A stretch of DNA of 64,000 nt. Source: Thermosipho affectus. Its GTDB lineage: Bacteria; Thermotogota; Thermotogae; Thermotogales; Fervidobacteriaceae. The notes beneath the pieces are model-generated. The model had not been told where the DNA came from. It saw nothing but the letters and a program-made list of their open reading frames with translations, and ran no database searches. Each line of letters begins with the position of its first letter. The stretch's first letter is position 1. Both the position numbers and the translations under genes were made by a program. Positions 46,566-55,188 of this stretch are shown piece after piece. The stretch spans positions 1-64,000 of the forward strand of contig NZ_LBFC01000003.1 in the NCBI RefSeq assembly GCF_001990485.1, read 5' to 3'.

Positions 46566-47938
46566 ATGGGATAACCTCCTTCATATTCATCCACCAACGC
46601 AAAATCAACGCGTATTTTTTCCTCATATTTTTCCCTAAGATATTTTCTTCCAACTTCACCTAAAATTGCATAAATCAACAAATATTCGTCTGTATCAGCT
46701 AATATCCCTATTTCTCTCTTCAATTTTTCTAACTCAGGTTCAAGTAAATCTGCCGGTCTACAATCTATAGGTTTTTCATCACCTAAAATTTTTTCCATTA
46801 ATTCTTTATCAATTGGGGCAGGAGGTCTTCCATACATTCCTTTCACATAATTCTTCACTTCATTTGTAACCTTTTTATACCTTTCGCCAGATAAAACATT
46901 TAGGACTGCCTGTACTCCAACAATTTGACTAGTTGGAGTAACAAGTGGAGGATATCCTAAATCCTTCCTCACTCTGGGTATTTCGTCTAAAACATCTTGA
47001 AGCTTATGTAACATCTTTTGTTCTGAAAGTTGTTTTACCAAATTTGAATACATTCCACCTGGAACTTGTGAAACTAAGATCCTATAGTCTATACTTTTCA
47101 TCATTACATCATATTCTTTGTATTTTTCTCGTATCTTTGTAAAATATTCCACAAGATAAGCTATACTTTCCCAGTTTATCTCAGGAATATTTCTATATTC
47201 TCTAACTGCATAATACATCGATTCAAATGGTGGTTGAGCGGTTCCAGATGCAAAAGGTGATAAAGCGGTATCCAAAATATCAACACCAGCTTCAACTGCT
47301 GAAATGTAATTTAAATCTCCCAATCCAGATGTACAATGTGTGTGTAATTCAACTGGTACATTAAATCTTTCTTTTAATGTTTTTACCAATTCAAAACTTT
47401 TTTTTGGAGTTAACAACCCCGCCATATCTTTTATACACAAAGAATGCACACCACGTTCAACTAATTTCTGTGCAAAGGAAATATAATATTCAGTTGTGTG
47501 AACAGGACTTATCGTGTAGGAAATAGCTCCTTGCACATGGGCCCCGTTTGTCAAAGCCACCTCTATACTTTTTTCAAGATTTCTTATATCATTCAACGCA
47601 TCGAAAATCCTTATTTTGTCCACACCATTTTCAATCGCTTTTTTTACAAACAATTCAACTACATCATCGGCATAATGCCTATACCCAACTAAATTCTGCC
47701 CTCTAAGCAACATCTGAGTTTTTGTGTTTTTTAATTTAGACTTAATTGTTCTGATGCGCTCCCATGGATCCTCTTTTAAAAATCTTACACATACATCAAA
47801 AGTTGCGCCACCCCAAACTTCCATAGCATTAAATCCCAAAGAATCCATGGATTCCAATGCAGGAATCATATCAATTGTTCTCATTCTAGTTGCAATTAAA
47901 GACTGATGACCATCCCTTAGTGTGGTATCTACAAACAT
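46562..47938 (-). CDS. Biotin-dependent carboxyltransferase subunit (oxaloacetate/pyruvate type)
   Basis: 458 residues. The HMGL-like TIM barrel opens with DTTLRDGHQSLIATRMRT, and a conserved carboxyltransferase domain includes HTHCTSGLGDLNYISAVEAG and QVPGGMYSNL. It matches the alpha subunit of oxaloacetate decarboxylase, PycB and the 5S subunit of transcarboxylase. It ends before any biotinyl domain, so the biotin carrier is a separate protein. It moves CO2 between oxaloacetate/pyruvate and biotin. It lies one base downstream of infB; the ATG at 47938 follows GGAGAGG. Confidence 0.88.
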   Translation of the reverse strand: MFVDTTLRDGHQSLIATRMRTIDMIPALESMDSLGFNAMEVWGGATFDVCVRFLKEDPWERIRTIKSKLKNTKTQMLLRGQNLVGYRHYADDVVELFVKKAIENGVDKIRIFDALNDIRNLEKSIEVALTNGAHVQGAISYTISPVHTTEYYISFAQKLVERGVHSLCIKDMAGLLTPKKSFELVKTLKERFNVPVELHTHCTSGLGDLNYISAVEAGVDILDTALSPFASGTAQPPFESMYYAVREYRNIPEINWESIAYLVEYFTKIREKYKEYDVMMKSIDYRILVSQVPGGMYSNLVKQLSEQKMLHKLQDVLDEIPRVRKDLGYPPLVTPTSQIVGVQAVLNVLSGERYKKVTNEVKNYVKGMYGRPPAPIDKELMEKILGDEKPIDCRPADLLEPELEKLKREIGILADTDEYLLIYAILGEVGRKYLREKYEEKIRVDFALVDEYEGGYPI

Positions 47939-47939
47939 A

Positions 47940-50012
47940 TTATTCCTCTCCTTTTTCATTTTCAAAATTAAGTTTTCTAGAAACTTTCTTTAACATTACA
48001 AACTCTAGTTCATCACCTTCTTTGATATCATCAAAATTTTCCAATTTAATACCACACTCTTGAGGTGCTTCTACTTTCTTAACATCTTGTTGGTAATGTT
48101 TTAGCGATTCTATCTTTCCCTCGTAAATTAACTTTCCCTCTCTATACAACTTGACCATTCCATTTCTTTCAACAAATCCTTCAAGCATTTGTACACCTGC
48201 AATACTTCCAACTTTCTTTATCTTAAAAACTTTTTTAACTTCTCCCCTACCTGTTATTTCTTCTACTTCTTCAGGTTCAAGCATTCCCTCAAGAGCTGCT
48301 TTTAAATCTTCTATCAATTTGTAAACTATTGAGTAAGTTTTTATTTGAATACCTTCGGCTTCTGCCATTTTTCTGGCTTTGCCGTCTGCTTTTACTCTAA
48401 ATCCTAAAATTATCGCATCAGAAGCCGTAGCAAGCATAACATCACTACTTGTAATTGCACCTACACCAGAATGAATTATATTAATTTTAATCTCCTCACT
48501 CTGCAACTTATTAATCGCGCCCTTTAATGCTATCATAGAGCCCTGTGTATCAGCTTTTAAAATCAACTTTAATTCTTTCTTTTCCGATTCTTCCATCATC
48601 TTTAATATTTCTTCTAACTTCATATGTCTTTTTCTCTTTAACTCCTTTTGTTCCTGTTCTGCTATTTTTCCTGTAATTTCCCTTGCCTTCTCCAAACTTT
48701 TTACGGTATAAACTACTCCGTGGGAATTTGGTAACTCTTCAAAACCTACGACCATAACAGGAGTTGAAGGGCCAGCTTCCTTTATTCTTTGACCTTTATC
48801 ATTTACCAATGCTTTAACTTTTCCCATAACTTTTCCCGAAATTACATAGTCGCCCACTTTCAATTTTCCATCTTTAATAATTACATTTGCAACGGGCCCA
48901 AATCCTCTATCAAGTTTTGTTTCGATTATCACAGCTCTCACAGGACCATTTGGAAGTCCCTTTATCTCTTGCATTTCCGCAACTAATAAAATCATCTCAA
49001 GTAATGTGTCTACATTTTGACCTTTTTTTGCGGAAATGGGAACAACTATGGTATCCCCACCCCATTCTTCTGGTATTAAGTTCAATTTATTTACAAGTTC
49101 TTGTTTTGTTTTTTCTACATTGGCATTTGGTTTATCTATCTTGTTAATTGCAACAATTATGGGCACATTAGCAGATTTTGCGTGGTTATATGCTTCAACA
49201 GTTTGAGGCATAACACCATCATCAGCTGCAACAACGAGAACTGCTATATCCGTTGCTTGGGCACCTCTTGCGCGCATTTCTGTAAAAATTTCGTGCCCTG
49301 GAGTATCTATAAAAGTGATAATTTTCCCATTTGTTTCCACTTGATATGCACCTATACTTTGTGTTATCCCCCCTTCTTCTCTTTCAGCCACCCTAGTTTT
49401 TCTTATAAAATCCAAAAGAGTTGTTTTACCATGATCAACGTGACCCATTACAGTAACAATAGGAGGTCTTTCTACTAAGTCCTTTCCTTCGGAATATTTT
49501 TGCTCAAAATATCTTTCAATTTCTTCCAACGGATTTTCTCTAACTTCTTCTTTTTCTTCTACATCAAAGGATATTTTCGCATCATACATCTTTGCTATCT
49601 TTTTTGCAAGTTGCAAGTTCAAAGTTTGCCCAGGCTTTAGAACTTCACCTTTCATAAAAAAATCTTGTATTATTCTATTTTGAGGAACCCCTATTTTTTT
49701 GGAAAATTTATCTAATTTCAAATCTTCTTCATTAAGTTTAATTATATCCTTCTTTTTCTTTGTTATCTCCTCTTTTTCCACACTCTCTTTTTTCTTTCTT
49801 TTTACTTTTTCCTCTTCATCATCAAGAAGCTCATACTCTTCATAAATTAATTCTTCTTCTCCGTACATTTCAAGCAATAAATTTACCGTTTCCTCATCAA
49901 TATAACTCATATGGCTTTTTATTTCAATACCTAAATCAGCCAATTCCTTCATTAAATCTCTCGTATCCATTTCAAGCTGTCTTGCAAGCTCATATACTCT
50001 TAATCGAGCCAT
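47940..50012 (-). CDS. infB: Translation initiation factor IF-2
   Basis: 690 residues. An N-terminal IF2N helical domain (1-50), a charged linker (about 55-90) and a second IF2N (about 90-140) precede the GTPase with GHVDHGKT (P-loop), DTPGHE and NKIDKP, then domains II-IV with the C-terminal initiator-tRNA binding part. Standard factor for 30S initiation. It is followed without a gap by metabolic genes rather than the usual rbfA/truB. Confidence 0.97.
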   Translation of the reverse strand: MARLRVYELARQLEMDTRDLMKELADLGIEIKSHMSYIDEETVNLLLEMYGEEELIYEEYELLDDEEEKVKRKKKESVEKEEITKKKKDIIKLNEEDLKLDKFSKKIGVPQNRIIQDFFMKGEVLKPGQTLNLQLAKKIAKMYDAKISFDVEEKEEVRENPLEEIERYFEQKYSEGKDLVERPPIVTVMGHVDHGKTTLLDFIRKTRVAEREEGGITQSIGAYQVETNGKIITFIDTPGHEIFTEMRARGAQATDIAVLVVAADDGVMPQTVEAYNHAKSANVPIIVAINKIDKPNANVEKTKQELVNKLNLIPEEWGGDTIVVPISAKKGQNVDTLLEMILLVAEMQEIKGLPNGPVRAVIIETKLDRGFGPVANVIIKDGKLKVGDYVISGKVMGKVKALVNDKGQRIKEAGPSTPVMVVGFEELPNSHGVVYTVKSLEKAREITGKIAEQEQKELKRKRHMKLEEILKMMEESEKKELKLILKADTQGSMIALKGAINKLQSEEIKINIIHSGVGAITSSDVMLATASDAIILGFRVKADGKARKMAEAEGIQIKTYSIVYKLIEDLKAALEGMLEPEEVEEITGRGEVKKVFKIKKVGSIAGVQMLEGFVERNGMVKLYREGKLIYEGKIESLKHYQQDVKKVEAPQECGIKLENFDDIKEGDELEFVMLKKVSRKLNFENEKGEE

Positions 50013-50034
50013 TGAATCACCTCCAAAACTCCTA

Positions 50035-50235
50035 TTATTTCCTCATTTTTTTCATAACTTTGTGCTCCTTTTCAATTTCAACTATTAAATCGGAAAGTTT
50101 CCAATTCAAATTAGTTGGGGTGGTAGTTGCAAAAATCAACTCCTTTTCTGGAAAATTTTCCTTTAATATCTTCATTACTTTAAATATATCATCTTTTTCA
50201 AATCCGTGTAATATAACAAACCTTTTGTCCTCCAT
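50035..50235 (-). CDS. DUF3783-type small protein
   Basis: 66 residues. The [25 protein letters not shown] segment matches the small DUF3783 family, whose function is unknown to me. It sits 22 bases upstream of infB and 17 bases after the chemoreceptor gene, within the operon. Confidence 0.7.
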   Translation of the reverse strand: MEDKRFVILHGFEKDDIFKVMKILKENFPEKELIFATTTPTNLNWKLSDLIVEIEKEHKVMKKMRK

Positions 50236-50252
50236 ATAATCTCACTCCTAGA

Positions 50253-51092
50253 TTATAACTTCAAGTCTTTTAACGACTTTTGGGAATTCACAATAGACTT
50301 TATCACTTCTACTATAACACTAAATTCATTAGACGTCTCTGATAATATATTAACCGATTCAGACAAAACTGTTGATTCTTCTTTTAAATTTTCCTCAGTT
50401 ATATTAAGTAAATTTCTAGAGTTTTCCATAACTTTAATGTTATCTTTCATGTAATCCATGGAATTTGCCAAAGCATTTTGTACCGCATCAAAAAGCTTTT
50501 GAATCTCATTTAAAGAACCAAGTGAATCCTTTATAGAAGTAGATATTTCCGCAATAATTTTTGATATATTATTTGATGCACTTTGAGATTCCTCTGCAAG
50601 TTTTTGGATTTCTGAAGCAACCACTGCAAATCCTCTTCCGTATTCTCCGGCCCTTGCTGCTTCAATTGAAGCGTTTAAAGCTAATAAATTTGTTTGTTTT
50701 GCAATCTTTTGTATAGCCTTCACCAAATCTCCAACTTTGCTAAATTTTTCAAAAGTTTCCGATGTTTTTTGTATAGTCTCACTAAATTTATTTGAAACTG
50801 TATTTACATCTGTTCCAAGATTTTTTAAATCATTATCTATCTTTTTATTTATTTCATAGGCATTTTCTATATTTTTCAATATCTCATTACTTTCCCTTGA
50901 AAAATTTCCCAAAAGATTATCAATATCTTTACTCAGCTTTTCAAATCTTTCCGTTATTTTCTCAATTTCCCATTTTATTTCAGAAATCCTTGAAACTAAA
51001 ACCTCATCTAATTGATCCATAAAGGATAACATTAAATTTTGCACGTAAAAAGCAGAAGAAAGTGTATTCAACGTATCTTTATCTATCTTCAT
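50253..51092 (-). CDS. Soluble methyl-accepting chemotaxis protein
   Basis: 280 residues, no membrane segment, long coiled coil. The signalling tip is [40 protein letters not shown] (about residues 130-170, quoted here as [20 protein letters not shown] then [18 protein letters not shown]). It lacks its own sensor domain. It lies five bases after a flavodiiron-like gene, which matches the arrangement described for ODP sensors and cytoplasmic receptors in Thermotoga and Treponema. The ATG at 51092 is chosen because GGGAGATG precedes it. Confidence 0.88.
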   Translation of the reverse strand: MKIDKDTLNTLSSAFYVQNLMLSFMDQLDEVLVSRISEIKWEIEKITERFEKLSKDIDNLLGNFSRESNEILKNIENAYEINKKIDNDLKNLGTDVNTVSNKFSETIQKTSETFEKFSKVGDLVKAIQKIAKQTNLLALNASIEAARAGEYGRGFAVVASEIQKLAEESQSASNNISKIIAEISTSIKDSLGSLNEIQKLFDAVQNALANSMDYMKDNIKVMENSRNLLNITEENLKEESTVLSESVNILSETSNEFSVIVEVIKSIVNSQKSLKDLKL

Positions 51093-51096
51093 ATTA

Positions 51097-51861
51097 TCAT
51101 CTCCCGTAAAATTCTTCAATTATGTCAACTCCACATTTTAAGTTTTTAAACCAATTTAAAAAATCTCTTGCTGCTTTATCTTTTAACAATGTTCCATGTT
51201 GAGGAGCAATTATAGAAATCTCATATTTTGAAACCATATTCACCCATTTACTACACGCCTTGTTTGAACTCATATACCTTTTGTGAAATCCTTCCATGTA
51301 TTCTAACAATTCACCAAAATTATCCTCAATCATTTGTACTCTTTTATTAAACGGTAAAACAGAAACACCAATATCACCCGAAAAAAGAATTTTCGAAATA
51401 GGATCATACACATTAAAATTTCCAGGTGCATGTAAAAAATGGGCTGGAATAAAATCTAATTTATATCCGCTAAAATTCATATTAACATTGCCTTTATCTT
51501 TAATTCCAACAACTCTTCTTTTATCATACACACCAAAATGTGGTAAAAATCTCACCCAAAGTTCAGATATATATATTTTTGCATTAGTAGCTATAGAAAG
51601 CCACATTGTAACACCAGAAGATACATCGGGATCCTGGTGAGAATAAAAAATACCTTCTATATTCTTCGGAGATATTATCTCTGAGACATTTGCAAGTACT
51701 CTCGGAAAGACATGCGCACCACCTGGATCAAGCAAAAAACCTTTATTTCCATGGACGATTAAATACTGATTTGTAGGTACTAAACCACCTTCTTCTGTTT
51801 CTTCCCAGCCAAGTAAATAATATTTATGTTCACCGTCATCGTACAAACACAAATTTTTCAT
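51097..51861 (-). CDS. ODP-like diiron sensor (flavodiiron-related MBL-fold protein)
   Basis: 254 residues. It has the metallo-beta-lactamase domain of flavodiiron proteins but no flavodoxin domain. Likely metal ligands are H75, D77 and D79 in HQDPD, H141 or H144 in [12 protein letters not shown]163 in SGDIG, and H222 in APQHG. Where canonical flavodiiron enzymes read HxExDH, this one has D for E and V for the last H. Proteins of this form (oxygen-binding diiron protein, ODP) act as oxygen/iron sensors for cytoplasmic chemoreceptors; the partner gene follows directly. AAGGAGG precedes the ATG. Confidence 0.82.
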   Translation of the reverse strand: MKNLCLYDDGEHKYYLLGWEETEEGGLVPTNQYLIVHGNKGFLLDPGGAHVFPRVLANVSEIISPKNIEGIFYSHQDPDVSSGVTMWLSIATNAKIYISELWVRFLPHFGVYDKRRVVGIKDKGNVNMNFSGYKLDFIPAHFLHAPGNFNVYDPISKILFSGDIGVSVLPFNKRVQMIEDNFGELLEYMEGFHKRYMSSNKACSKWVNMVSKYEISIIAPQHGTLLKDKAARDFLNWFKNLKCGVDIIEEFYGR

Positions 51862-51893
51862 ATTTGCACCTCCTTCTACCGCTTTATATTATA

Positions 51894-51902
51894 TTATACC
51901 AG
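51894..51902 (-). promoter_or_regulatory. Extended -10 promoter of the ODP-led operon
   Basis: On the minus strand TGG-TATAAT (51902-51894), about 32 bases upstream of the ATG. It is a plausible start of the long operon running to pdxT. A TTGGTA lies further upstream, at a slightly short spacing. Confidence 0.5.
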
Positions 51903-51963
51903 ATATCTAAAACTACCAATTAAGATACTCTTACAATTTTAACAGATTTTACAATATTTTTAC

Positions 51964-51992
51964 TTGAAAAAAAGGCAATTACATTATAGAAT
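51964..51992 (+). promoter_or_regulatory. Promoter of the queuosine-precursor transporter gene
   Basis: TTGAAA (51964-51969), exact 17-base spacer, TAGAAT (51987-51992), 37 bases before the ATG. I looked for a preQ1 aptamer in the leader and found none. Confidence 0.65.
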
Positions 51993-52028
51993 TAAATGCT
52001 AAAAATTTGAGATAAAAGGAGGAAAAAG

Positions 52029-52661
52029 ATGGAAAAATACTATGAAAAACTCATTACACTTTCTGGGATTTTTACCGCCGTTATTATAATCTCAAACATT
52101 ATTGCAGGTAAATTAGTTAATATAGGTCCTTTTGTTATCACTTTATCTGTATTAATATATCCTCTAAGTTTTGGAATATCAAACATAGTATTTGAGATAT
52201 ATGGAGAAAAAATCGCAAAAAAAGTTATCAAGATTGGATTTATATCATCTTTAATATTGGTTATTTATTCTTATATTGTAATTCTTTATCCACCTGCAAG
52301 TATTTTTAACAAAAACAACGCTTATGTAGCTGTGTTTAATTCTACTCCGAGAATAATTCTTGCTAGTTTTTTTGCTTATCTTTCCGCACAATATACAAAC
52401 GTTTGGGCATTTAACTTGCCCAAAAGGTTATTTAAAATAAACAACGTAATATTTAGAAATACATTTTCAATGGTTATAACTCAACTAGTTGACTCTATAG
52501 TATTTGTTTTAGTCTCTTTCTTATGGACTTATGATCTAAATGTATTAATGAACATGGTAATATCCCAATATATCGTAAAGTTAATACTCTCGAGTCTAAA
52601 TAGCCCAATAATAAACATAAGTATTCAAAGATTAAAAAAAGACCTGGCATTTGAAGAATAA
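52029..52661 (+). CDS. Queuosine precursor transporter (YhhQ/QPTR family)
   Basis: 210 residues with about six membrane helices. The N-terminal IIISNIIAGKLVNIGPFVI and SFGISNIVFEIYGEKIAKKVI segments, and a late LVDSIVFVLVSFLW, are characteristic of the VUT/YhhQ family that imports preQ0, preQ1 or queuine for tRNA modification. GGAGGAAAA precedes the ATG. It is monocistronic, with its stop codon in the terminator stem. Confidence 0.88.
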   Translation: MEKYYEKLITLSGIFTAVIIISNIIAGKLVNIGPFVITLSVLIYPLSFGISNIVFEIYGEKIAKKVIKIGFISSLILVIYSYIVILYPPASIFNKNNAYVAVFNSTPRIILASFFAYLSAQYTNVWAFNLPKRLFKINNVIFRNTFSMVITQLVDSIVFVLVSFLWTYDLNVLMNMVISQYIVKLILSSLNSPIINISIQRLKKDLAFEE

Positions 52662-52683
52662 CCCGCAAAAGTTGCGGGTTATT
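52657..52683 (+). terminator. Terminator of the YhhQ gene
   Basis: Perfect 12-base stem AATAACCCGCAA (52657-52668) with TTGCGGGTTATT (52672-52683), followed by CTTTTATTTT. The stop codon (52659-52661) is within the stem. Confidence 0.88.
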
Positions 52684-52699
52684 CTTTTATTTTCTTCAT

Positions 52700-53956
52700 T
52701 TAAAACTCACGTGAAAGAGAATATCCAAGTAATCTTGATATTATCCTTGGTATATCCGTGTTGTCCATAAATCCATTGAAATTTTCCGCACCTGGACCAA
52801 ATGCAAATATTGGAACTGGAGCTGCCGTATGTTTATAAGTAGTCCAACCAACAAAGGCTTTTTCGCTTAATATTCTTCCAAGCAAACTTGTTGCTTTATA
52901 TGGATTACTTGAATTTTTTGTTCGTTTTAATAATTGAATTTCCTTATCTGAAAGTTCAACGTTGAAATAACGCTTTATAGTTTTCCTAAATTCTTCTTCA
53001 TTGTTAACATCGTAGTTTTTCATTATCCAGTCTGCTGTCTTTTTATACCCTTTTATTACATCTATATATAATGAATATTCCCCTGTTGAAAGACCTAACC
53101 CTCCTGTTTCATGATCACTTGTAATAACAATTAACGTATTTGGATGTGTTTCAAGAAATTTTAATGCCACTTCCACTGCTTTATCAAATTCCACTACTTC
53201 TTTCCACACACCATATACATCATTTCCGTGGGCTTCCCAATCAATTTGTGAACCTTCTACCATTAAGAAAAATGGCTTTTCATCTTTGGAAAGTAGGTAA
53301 AGTGCCTTTTCGACCATTTCATAAAGCATAGGTTGTTCATCTGTACGCTCACTTGCTGCATTTAAATGACTATCAGAAAAAAGCGCTAATAATTTATCTC
53401 CTGTATAATTCGCAAATTCAGATTTACTTTTAATATAGTCAAACCCCTTTTCACTTACTATCTTCTCATCAAAATATTTCCAACCTCCCCCCATCACCAC
53501 ATCTAACTTACTATTTAACAGCTGATTTGCAAGTGTCTTTTCATCTTTTCTAGTTTTTACATGTCCATAAAAAGCACCAGGAGTCGCATGGGTAACTCTA
53601 CAAGTTACAACTATTCCCGTTTTCATACCATATTTTGAAGCTATTTCAAAAATAGTTGGAACTATTGTTCCATCTGGGAGCATGCCAATCATACCATTAT
53701 TTGTTTTAAAACCAGTGGCTAGGGCAGTACCTGCAGCTGCAGAATCTGTAACAAGTGAGTTTGCAGAGTATGTCGTAACATAACCAACAAAAGGTGATTT
53801 CATAATATTTAATGTTTTTCCTTCAAGAAGACTTGTCAAAACCAGATGATTAATTCCCATTCCATCACCTATGAAGTATATAACATTCTTTACTCCAAAA
53901 TTGCCAAAAACCACAACCATAAAAAACAAAATTAAAATACTGAAGAACTTTTTCAT
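52700..53956 (-). CDS. Exported alkaline phosphatase (PhoA family)
   Basis: 418 residues with a signal peptide (MKKFFSILILFFMVVVFG). The metal ligands IGDGMG, the catalytic Ser in TDSAAAGTA (about 77-85), EGSQIDWEAHGN and SDHETGG, and a C-terminal His (KHTAAPVP), all match PhoA. It releases phosphate from organic esters outside the cell, so it may belong to the Pho regulon, though I see no phased repeat here like that before pstS. The ATG at 53956 has GGGAGGTGAGG upstream. Confidence 0.92.
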   Translation of the reverse strand: MKKFFSILILFFMVVVFGNFGVKNVIYFIGDGMGINHLVLTSLLEGKTLNIMKSPFVGYVTTYSANSLVTDSAAAGTALATGFKTNNGMIGMLPDGTIVPTIFEIASKYGMKTGIVVTCRVTHATPGAFYGHVKTRKDEKTLANQLLNSKLDVVMGGGWKYFDEKIVSEKGFDYIKSKSEFANYTGDKLLALFSDSHLNAASERTDEQPMLYEMVEKALYLLSKDEKPFFLMVEGSQIDWEAHGNDVYGVWKEVVEFDKAVEVALKFLETHPNTLIVITSDHETGGLGLSTGEYSLYIDVIKGYKKTADWIMKNYDVNNEEEFRKTIKRYFNVELSDKEIQLLKRTKNSSNPYKATSLLGRILSEKAFVGWTTYKHTAAPVPIFAFGPGAENFNGFMDNTDIPRIISRLLGYSLSREF

Positions 53957-54133
53957 GATCCTCACCTCCCGATTTTTCATATCAGTAAAGAGTTTTACAA
54001 AAAAATATTTACCCTTTTTTTAATTTTATAAAGAAAGTTAAACTCATAAATCTTAAAAAAACTTGAAATTCTAAGTTTTTTTTAAGTTTTAATCTGTATA
54101 AATAAAGTAGAAACAAATAGGAGGTGATTTTTG

Positions 54134-54397
54134 ATGTACTGGTATCATAGACCCTTTATTTGGCACAGTGGATGGTTTAGTTGGATAGCCCCAGTTATAG
54201 GCTTAATTGTTTTAATCTTTTTTGCATTCTTAATTTACAAATTAATCAAAAACTCTGAAAGACATCCAGATTTTCGCTATGAAAAAAATTTTGAAACATA
54301 CGATAACAGTCTAAAAATTTTGAACGAAAGACTTGCCAAAGGTGAAATTAGCGAGGAGGAATACAAAAAATTAAAAAACCTTATCCTAAAACACTAA
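54134..54397 (+). CDS. SHOCT-domain membrane protein
   Basis: 87 residues. One membrane helix (about 16-38), a short linker, and a C-terminal SHOCT motif (LKILNERLAKGEISEEEYKKL). Such proteins are common, small and functionally obscure. The ATG at 54134 follows AGGAGGTGA and is preferred over the TTG just before it. A small hairpin follows the gene. Confidence 0.75.
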   Translation: MYWYHRPFIWHSGWFSWIAPVIGLIVLIFFAFLIYKLIKNSERHPDFRYEKNFETYDNSLKILNERLAKGEISEEEYKKLKNLILKH

Positions 54398-54960
54398 CTT
54401 TAAAAATCAATAATGAAAATAAAGTGAGGCGTTAGTAAAGCGCCTCATTCTAAATACTTATTATCTCTTGTAATTTTCTTACCCTACGTTTTGGATTCTT
54501 GTTTATCTTAACTCATAATTTTTTCTTTAAATATAACAAGTCTTGGATCGATATATATAATTTTTGTAACCTCTAATTTTAAGACATTCCATTTAGACTA
54601 CATTTTTTCTAAAACTTCATAATTTTTATTTTATCTTTTCCATTCATTATTTTAAAAAACAATAAAGTCTTTTCTGAATATTAAAAATTACTTTCTTTGA
54701 AAAATAAAGTAAGCGGAAAGTCCTTTTTATCCAAATGTTTGAAATATAAAAAATCTAAATTTCAATAAATCAAAAGTCTTTTCCTCTTCTCTATCTTCAT
54801 TTTTATATAAGTCTTTGTATATCTATTTTTAAACATATTACCAAATAATGATATTTTTTGTATTTTTTCCAATTTAAATTCAAAATAATACACGTCTAAT
54901 CTGATTTTTTTATTTTCAATTTTTAAAACTTGATGATATAATAACATTGAAAATTAAATA
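54398..54960. other. AT-rich intergenic region before the cobalamin riboswitch
   Basis: 563 bases without a supported gene. A stem TGAGGCG/CGCCTCA at 54425-54447 is a weak terminator for the SHOCT gene. A 61-codon minus-strand frame at 54762-54947 has no ribosome site and atypical composition, so I do not call it. The right end holds the promoter of the riboswitch transcript. Confidence 0.6.
54934..54942 (+). promoter_or_regulatory. Extended -10 promoter of the cobalamin-controlled operon
   Basis: TGA-TATAAT at 54934-54942, about 20 bases before the aptamer. A TTTTCA lies at about -35. Confidence 0.6.
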
Positions 54961-55128
54961 CAACGTGGAATAAAGGTGCCTATGGCTTAATAGGGAAACT
55001 GGTGAAAAACCAGTGCGGCCCCGCCACCGTAACTGGGGACGAAAGCCACAACCAGCCACTGGGGAAACCTGGGAAGGCGTGGTAAGTAGGAAGATCCAGG
55101 AGCCGGGAGACCTGCCTTTATTCCAACG
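54961..55128 (+). promoter_or_regulatory. Cobalamin riboswitch aptamer
   Basis: The closing helix pairs GGAATAAAGG (about 54968-54977) with CCTTTATTCC (about 55114-55123). Inside are the conserved elements: GGGAAACTGGTG...CCAG, the L5 segment GCGGCCCCGCCACCGT (55015-55030) and the B12 box GCCACTGG (55055-55062), followed by GGGAAGGCG and GGAAGATCCAGGAGCC. All core features of an adenosylcobalamin-type aptamer are present. It controls the succinyl-CoA synthetase-like operon. Confidence 0.95.
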
Positions 55129-55130
55129 TA

Positions 55131-55168
55131 TTTCTCAATCTCGCGGGTAGATTGAGAAAAATTTTTTT
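55131..55168 (+). terminator. Riboswitch terminator with kissing-loop sequence
   Basis: Stem TTTCTCAATCT (55131-55141) with AGATTGAGAAA (55149-55159), loop CGCGGGT, then AA and seven T. The loop's GCGGG (55143-55147) is complementary to CCCGC of L5 (55020-55024), so the hairpin may serve both as the L13 kissing partner and as the terminator. Confidence 0.8.
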
Positions 55169-55188
55169 GCGAAACGGGAGGTGTGAAA

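Noticed and set aside
49760-50239. 159-codon plus-strand ORF opposite infB and the DUF3783 gene
   Set aside because: It is a shadow of the charged linker and N-terminus of IF-2 and the small gene; no family resemblance and no ribosome site.
51993-52028. Possible preQ1 riboswitch ahead of the queuosine-precursor transporter
   Set aside because: The leader is only about 30 bases between the -10 and the ribosome site and lacks the C-rich loop and A-rich tail of the aptamer.
53957-54055. Pho-box-like repeats before the alkaline phosphatase gene
   Set aside because: TTAA tetramers are present but not in the regular 10-base phase seen before pstS.
54055-54082. AAAAAAACTT/AAGTTTTTTT hairpin upstream of the SHOCT gene
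   Set aside because: Only A-T rich pairing with little stability, located in a promoter region; not supported as a terminator or RNA element.
54762-54947. 61-codon minus-strand ORF upstream of the cobalamin riboswitch
   Set aside because: No ribosome binding site, composition typical of translated AT-rich noncoding DNA, and it overlaps the riboswitch promoter.
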